Source of the DNA: Jejubacter calystegiae
GTDB taxonomy: Bacteria; Pseudomonadota; Gammaproteobacteria; Enterobacterales; Enterobacteriaceae
Length of the DNA: 64,000 nt
Direction: 5' to 3'
Assembly (NCBI RefSeq): GCF_005671395.1
Contig: NZ_CP040428.1
Location: 620,001 to 684,000, forward strand
The position numbers and the translations under genes are program-made. Shown piece after piece: positions 60,998 to 64,000 of this stretch (position 1 is the first letter of the stretch; every line of letters begins with the position of its first letter). The notes under the pieces are model-generated. The model made no database searches. It was not told the DNA's origin and saw only the letters and a program-made list of their open reading frames with translations.

Positions 60998-61738
60998 ATG
61001 GCAAAGAAGCTTAATGGCATCATGCTGGCGATGTTGCTGTTGCCTGTTGCAGCCACCGCCTCCCACTGGGGATACGAGGGTAATGAATCGCCAGAACATT
61101 GGGGCGAGCTGGATAGTAACTGGACAGAGTGCCAGAAAGGCCAGAATCAGGCTCCGGTAGATATCCGCGAAACCTACAACGTCCATCTAAAACCACTCAG
61201 AACACAGTATACGACCAGTCCTGATACACTGTTGAACAACGGCCATACCATCCAGGCAAGTTACAATGACAGCAATACGGCGAATACTCTCTTTCTCGAC
61301 AACGACTCTTTTACGCTTAAACAGTTCCACTTCCATGCACCCAGCGAAAATATGATCCATGGGAAACACTACCCTATGGAGCTCCATTTAGTACACCAGA
61401 ACAGTGACGGTGAAATCGCCGTTGTGGCGGTCATGTTTGTCCCGGGTACCGCCAGTACCGAACTGGCAAAATTATGGAAGGTCATGCCCGACCATGCGGA
61501 CAAGAGCTCATCGCTGTTGGCAAGGATTGATGTAAACAAACTGCTGCCAGGCGATAAAACATACTGGCGCTTTAGTGGCTCGCTAACAACCCCGCCCTGT
61601 AGCGAAGGGGTCAGGTGGATAGTCATGAAACACCCCCTTCAGGCATCCGCTGAACAGCTGGCGCAGTTTAAATCTGTGATACATCACTCGAACAATCGCC
61701 CTGTACAAAAGTTGCACGGCCGTACGATTCTGGAGTAA
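60998..61738 (+). CDS. cah: Periplasmic alpha-carbonic anhydrase
   Basis: The 246-residue protein interconverts CO2 and bicarbonate. A signal peptide (1-22, cleavage near ATA-SHW) sends it to the periplasm. Zinc ligands are His111 and His113 (QFHFHAPSEN) and His130 (ELHLVHQ); His83 (NNGHTIQ) is in the proton-shuttle position; Thr198 (SLTTPPCSEGV) is the gatekeeper. Cys45 and Cys201 should form the usual disulfide. It sits between prmA and dusB with its own promoter and terminator, where K-12 has no gene, so it is an insertion into the conserved order. It may supply bicarbonate, also the substrate of AccC, but that link is inference. Confidence 0.93.
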   Translation: MAKKLNGIMLAMLLLPVAATASHWGYEGNESPEHWGELDSNWTECQKGQNQAPVDIRETYNVHLKPLRTQYTTSPDTLLNNGHTIQASYNDSNTANTLFLDNDSFTLKQFHFHAPSENMIHGKHYPMELHLVHQNSDGEIAVVAVMFVPGTASTELAKLWKVMPDHADKSSSLLARIDVNKLLPGDKTYWRFSGSLTTPPCSEGVRWIVMKHPLQASAEQLAQFKSVIHHSNNRPVQKLHGRTILE

Positions 61739-61749
61739 CTATGACTATC

Positions 61750-61776
61750 GGGTAGGGCGACACCCTACCCCCTTTC
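61750..61776 (+). terminator. Terminator of the carbonic anhydrase gene
   Basis: An 8-bp stem GGGTAGGG/CCCTACCC with a 5-base loop is followed by CCTTTC. It starts 11 bp after the stop. Confidence 0.68.
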
Positions 61777-62009
61777 ATAGCGGCTATCCGAAAGTTAGCG
61801 CTATTCCAGTACTAATAACCACCAAATTCCCTCTCCAGGCAGCATAATGTTCCATAGAGATGGCACAGTGTCGGCATAATTTAAAAGCAGTAACGAAAAA
61901 ATTAAACGTGCCACAAAACGCTCATGATAATATAACAAATTGATTAATAAGCATTATTTTAAAAAATTTGTTCGGAGATAGCGGTTTCATTGATCTACAA
62001 CATCTGATT

Positions 62010-62060
62010 GTTCAAAGTTTGGCCTTTCATCTCGTGCAAAAAATGCGTAATATACGCCGC
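62010..62060 (+). promoter_or_regulatory. Promoter and Fis site of the dusB-fis operon
   Basis: A promoter TTTCAT (62025-62030), 17 bp, TAATAT (62048-62053) with GC-rich discriminator ACGCCGCC matches the E. coli fis promoter, including its stringent-type discriminator. Directly upstream, GTTCAAAGTTTGGCC (62010-62024) fits the Fis consensus GNTYAAAWTTTRANC in most positions and corresponds to Fis site II, used for autorepression. The rest of the gap (61777-62009) is AT-rich, with no gene seen. Confidence 0.9.
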
Positions 62061-62091
62061 CTTGCAGGCATATATGGTCATTTCTTAACTC

Positions 62092-63057
62092 ATGCGCATC
62101 GGACAATACCAGCTCAGAAATCGACTGATCGCAGCCCCAATGGCCGGGATTACTGACCGACCGTTTCGGACGCTGTGTCACGAGATGGGAGCCGGACTGA
62201 CCGTTTCAGAGATGATGTCATCGAACCCGGAAGTTTGGGCCAGTGATAAGTCTCGCCTGCGAATGGTGCATGTGGATGAACCGGGGATTCGTACGGTTCA
62301 GATTGCCGGTAGCGAACCGGAAGATATGGCCGAGGCCGCACGGATTAACGTGAAAAACGGCGCCCAGATTATTGATATCAATATGGGGTGCCCGGCCAAG
62401 AAAGTGAATCGAAAACTGGCAGGTTCCGCCCTGCTGCAGTACCCGGAGCTGGTGAAAAGGATTCTCAGCGCTGTGGTAAATGCGGTAGACGTGCCTGTTA
62501 CGTTGAAGATCCGCACCGGTTGGGATCCTGAACATCGCAACTGTGCGGAAATAGCCCAACTGGCCGAAAGCTGTGGTATTCAGGCATTGACCATCCATGG
62601 TCGTACCCGTGCCTGCCTGTTCAAAGGCGAGGCGGAATACGACAGCATTCGGACGGTTAAACAGTTGGTTTCCATTCCGGTTATCGCGAATGGTGACCTG
62701 ACTACCCCGCAAAAAGCCAGAGCCGTGCTCGAATATACCGGAGCAGATGCTCTGATGATTGGACGTGCGGCTCAGGGAAGACCCTGGATCTTTCGGGAAA
62801 TCCAGCATTATCTGGACACGGGTGAGTTGCTGCCCCCGCTGCCACTGGCAGAGGTTAAGCGCTTACTTTGCGCGCACGTTAGGGAACTTCATGCCTTCTA
62901 TGGTGAGGTAAAGGGGTACCGAATTGCGCGTAAGCACGTCTCATGGTATCTCCAGGAGCACGCGCCCAGTGACCAGTTTCGGCGCACATTCAACGCCATT
63001 GAGGATGCCAGCGAACAGCTGGAGGCGTTGGAGGCATACTTCGAAAATTTTGCGTAA
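62092..63057 (+). CDS. dusB: DusB, tRNA-dihydrouridine synthase B
   Basis: DusB (321 residues, as in E. coli) reduces specific uridines in the tRNA D-loop using FMN and NADPH. The TIM-barrel has the N-terminal [13 protein letters not shown], catalytic Cys100 (NMGCPAKKV), and FMN-binding [14 protein letters not shown]-terminal helical RNA-binding domain (about 245-320) follows. It is the first gene of the dusB-fis operon, 26 bp before fis. Confidence 0.98.
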
Positions 63058-63083
63058 CCAGAAATAAAAGAGCTGACAGAACT

Positions 63084-63380
63084 ATGTTCGAACAACGCGT
63101 AAATTCTGACGTACTGACCGTTTCTACCGTTAACTCTCAGGACCAGGTGACTCAAAAGCCCCTGCGTGACTCGGTAAAACAGGCACTGAAGAACTATTTT
63201 GCTCAACTGAATGGTCAGGACGTTAATGACCTGTATGAGCTGGTACTGGCTGAAGTAGAGCAGCCCCTGTTGGACATGGTGATGCAATACACCCGCGGTA
63301 ACCAGACCCGCGCAGCCCTGATGATGGGTATCAACCGCGGCACGCTGCGTAAGAAACTGAAAAAATACGGCATGAACTGA
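63084..63380 (+). CDS. fis: Fis, nucleoid-associated DNA-binding protein
   Basis: Fis (98 residues) bends DNA, activates rRNA and tRNA promoters in early growth and aids site-specific recombination. The sequence is practically the same as E. coli, including the N-terminal beta-hairpin arms and the C-terminal helix-turn-helix ([20 protein letters not shown]). Here it lies only about 430 bp from the distal end of an rRNA operon. A terminator follows. Confidence 0.99.
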
Positions 63381-63400
63381 TTATCCGTTACATGTTGATA

Positions 63401-63436
63401 AAAGGCGCTGACCGGCATGGGAAAGCGCCTTTTTTA
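63401..63436 (+). terminator. Terminator of dusB-fis
   Basis: A 9-bp stem AAAGGCGCT/AGCGCCTTT around a 14-base loop is followed by a run of Ts, 20 bp after the fis stop. Confidence 0.9.
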
Positions 63437-63776
63437 TTGCCTGTATCCCTCGCTCCCCGGTCCCCAAAGCCAAAGGCTCCATCCTTACCTGATGCTCGTT
63501 AAAACGCTACAGAAGGCACCAGGGCATCACAATACCCAACTTGTCCAGGGACCCTGCTACCCGCAGGAAAGCACAAGCAGCCTGACACATTACCTCCGCA
63601 GTTCCGTCTGAGCGTGGTCCAATGCCACGTTAAGGTCTTTATAGGCCTTTAGCTATTGTCCTGCCGCATGGCCTGATAAACCGTCACACCGGGTATGAGG
63701 GAGCTCAATGACAGAGCGGGAATATGATAAGAGGTTTTACGGTAGATGACGTGGAAGAATTTCAACGTCAGTAACG
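63437..63776. other. Intergenic region between fis and the rRNA operon end
   Basis: No recognisable gene lies in these 340 bases. A 13-codon frame (63708-63749, MTEREYDKRFYGR) has a good-looking GAGGG site 6 bp before its ATG, but it is too short to judge. Arms TGACGT (63747-63752) and ACGTCA (63765-63770) form a weak hairpin past the rRNA terminator. In K-12, yhdJ, acrEF and the yhdWXYZ genes fill this place. Confidence 0.5.
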
Positions 63777-63808
63777 AAAAAGGCCCGGTCAGATGACCGG
63801 GCCTTTTT
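63777..63808 (-). terminator. Terminator of the rRNA operon
   Basis: A perfect 15-bp stem AAAAAGGCCCGGTCA/TGACCGGGCCTTTTT with a 2-base loop lies 8 bp past the 5S 3' end. On the minus strand it ends in five Ts. Confidence 0.93.
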
Positions 63809-63816
63809 CTTAATTG

Positions 63817-63936
63817 ATGTCTGGCAGTTCCCTACTCTCGCATGGGGAGACCCCACACTACCATCGGCGCTACGGCGTTTCACTTCTGAGTTCGGCATGG
63901 GGTCAGGTGGGACCACCGCGCTCTCGCCGCCAGACA
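63817..63936 (-). rRNA. rrf: 5S ribosomal RNA (distal copy of an rRNA operon)
   Basis: Read on the minus strand, the 120 nt almost match E. coli 5S rRNA, including CCCACCTGACCCCATGCCGA and the closing stem. Terminal stem bases differ in a paired way: TGTCTGGCGG at the 5' end and CTGCCAGACA at the 3' end, where E. coli has CC/GG-containing pairs. With the tRNA-Thr just upstream it corresponds to the second 5S (rrfF) of E. coli rrnD. Confidence 0.97.
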
Positions 63937-63974
63937 AATTCTTTTCTTAAGCGCCGAACTTTAACCGAATAAAG

Positions 63975-64000
63975 TGGTGCTGATACCCAGAGTCGAACTG
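63975..64000 (-). tRNA. thrV: tRNA-Thr, 3' end only
   Basis: The minus strand reads CAGTTCGACTCTGGGTATCA, then GCACCA: the T-arm and acceptor 3' end with encoded CCA. It matches E. coli thrV, tRNA-Thr(GGT), of rrnD. The anticodon lies beyond the window, so GGT is inferred from similarity and position. It lies 38 bp upstream of the 5S gene. Confidence 0.88.

Noticed and set aside
63417-63611. 64-codon frame after fis
   Set aside because: It starts inside the fis terminator and has no ribosome-binding site or family resemblance.

Overview
This window is chromosomal DNA of an enteric bacterium (family Enterobacteriaceae). Almost every gene has a close Escherichia coli counterpart, and most of the order matches the E. 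coli K-12 segment that runs from kdsC past rpoN, arcB, gltBD, nan, rpsI/rplM, degQS, mdh, argR, mreBCD, accBC and fis to the distal end of an rRNA operon. The genus cannot be fixed from the sequence. The arrangement differs from K-12 in several places: a shortened nan locus beside an arylsulfotransferase-like gene and a sodium symporter, an extra aldehyde dehydrogenase beside aaeB, msrPQ between acuI and aroQ, an alpha-carbonic anhydrase between prmA and dusB, and fis next to the rRNA operon.

Layout. 1-6.4 kb: end of kdsC, the lipopolysaccharide export genes lptCAB, sigma-54 (rpoN), hpf, and the nitrogen phosphotransferase and RNA-adaptor genes ptsN-rapZ-ptsO, then yrbL. 6.4-11.3 kb, minus strand: mtgA, elbB, arcB, yhcC, with the plus-strand small RNA ArcZ between elbB and arcB. 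11.3-17.9 kb: a long leader and gltBD (glutamate synthase). 17.9-24.4 kb, minus strand: nanR-nanA-nanT with a textbook triple NanR operator, followed not by nanE/nanK but by a periplasmic arylsulfotransferase-like protein and a sodium:solute symporter. 24.5-28.2 kb: sspAB, rplM-rpsI, zapE. 28.4-34.5 kb: zapG, degQ, degS, mdh, argR, yhcN, a 240-bp element with perfect 21-bp terminal inverted repeats, and yhcO. 34.6-40.4 kb: an aldehyde dehydrogenase, the aromatic-acid efflux operon aaeXAB and its regulator aaeR.

40.4-52.7 kb is one long minus-strand block for envelope shape and maintenance: mreBCD, yhdE, rng, yhdP, tldD, preceded by csrD. 53-64 kb, plus strand: acuI, the periplasmic methionine sulfoxide repair pair msrPQ, aroQ, accBC (start of fatty-acid synthesis), yhdT-panF-prmA, a secreted alpha-carbonic anhydrase, and dusB-fis behind a conserved fis promoter. 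The window closes, on the minus strand, with a 5S rRNA gene and the 3' end of a tRNA-Thr, the distal end of an rRNA operon resembling E. coli rrnD.

Most of the window is conserved housekeeping sequence. The points that most deserve a second look are the inverted-repeat element inside the yhcN terminator T-tract, the nan-arylsulfotransferase-symporter cluster, the inverted repeat at the carbonic anhydrase start, and several regulatory sites (a single GGTATACC before nanR, a near-perfect CRP site before aaeR). I found no convincing wholly new system, and no CRISPR array, prophage or complete insertion sequence.
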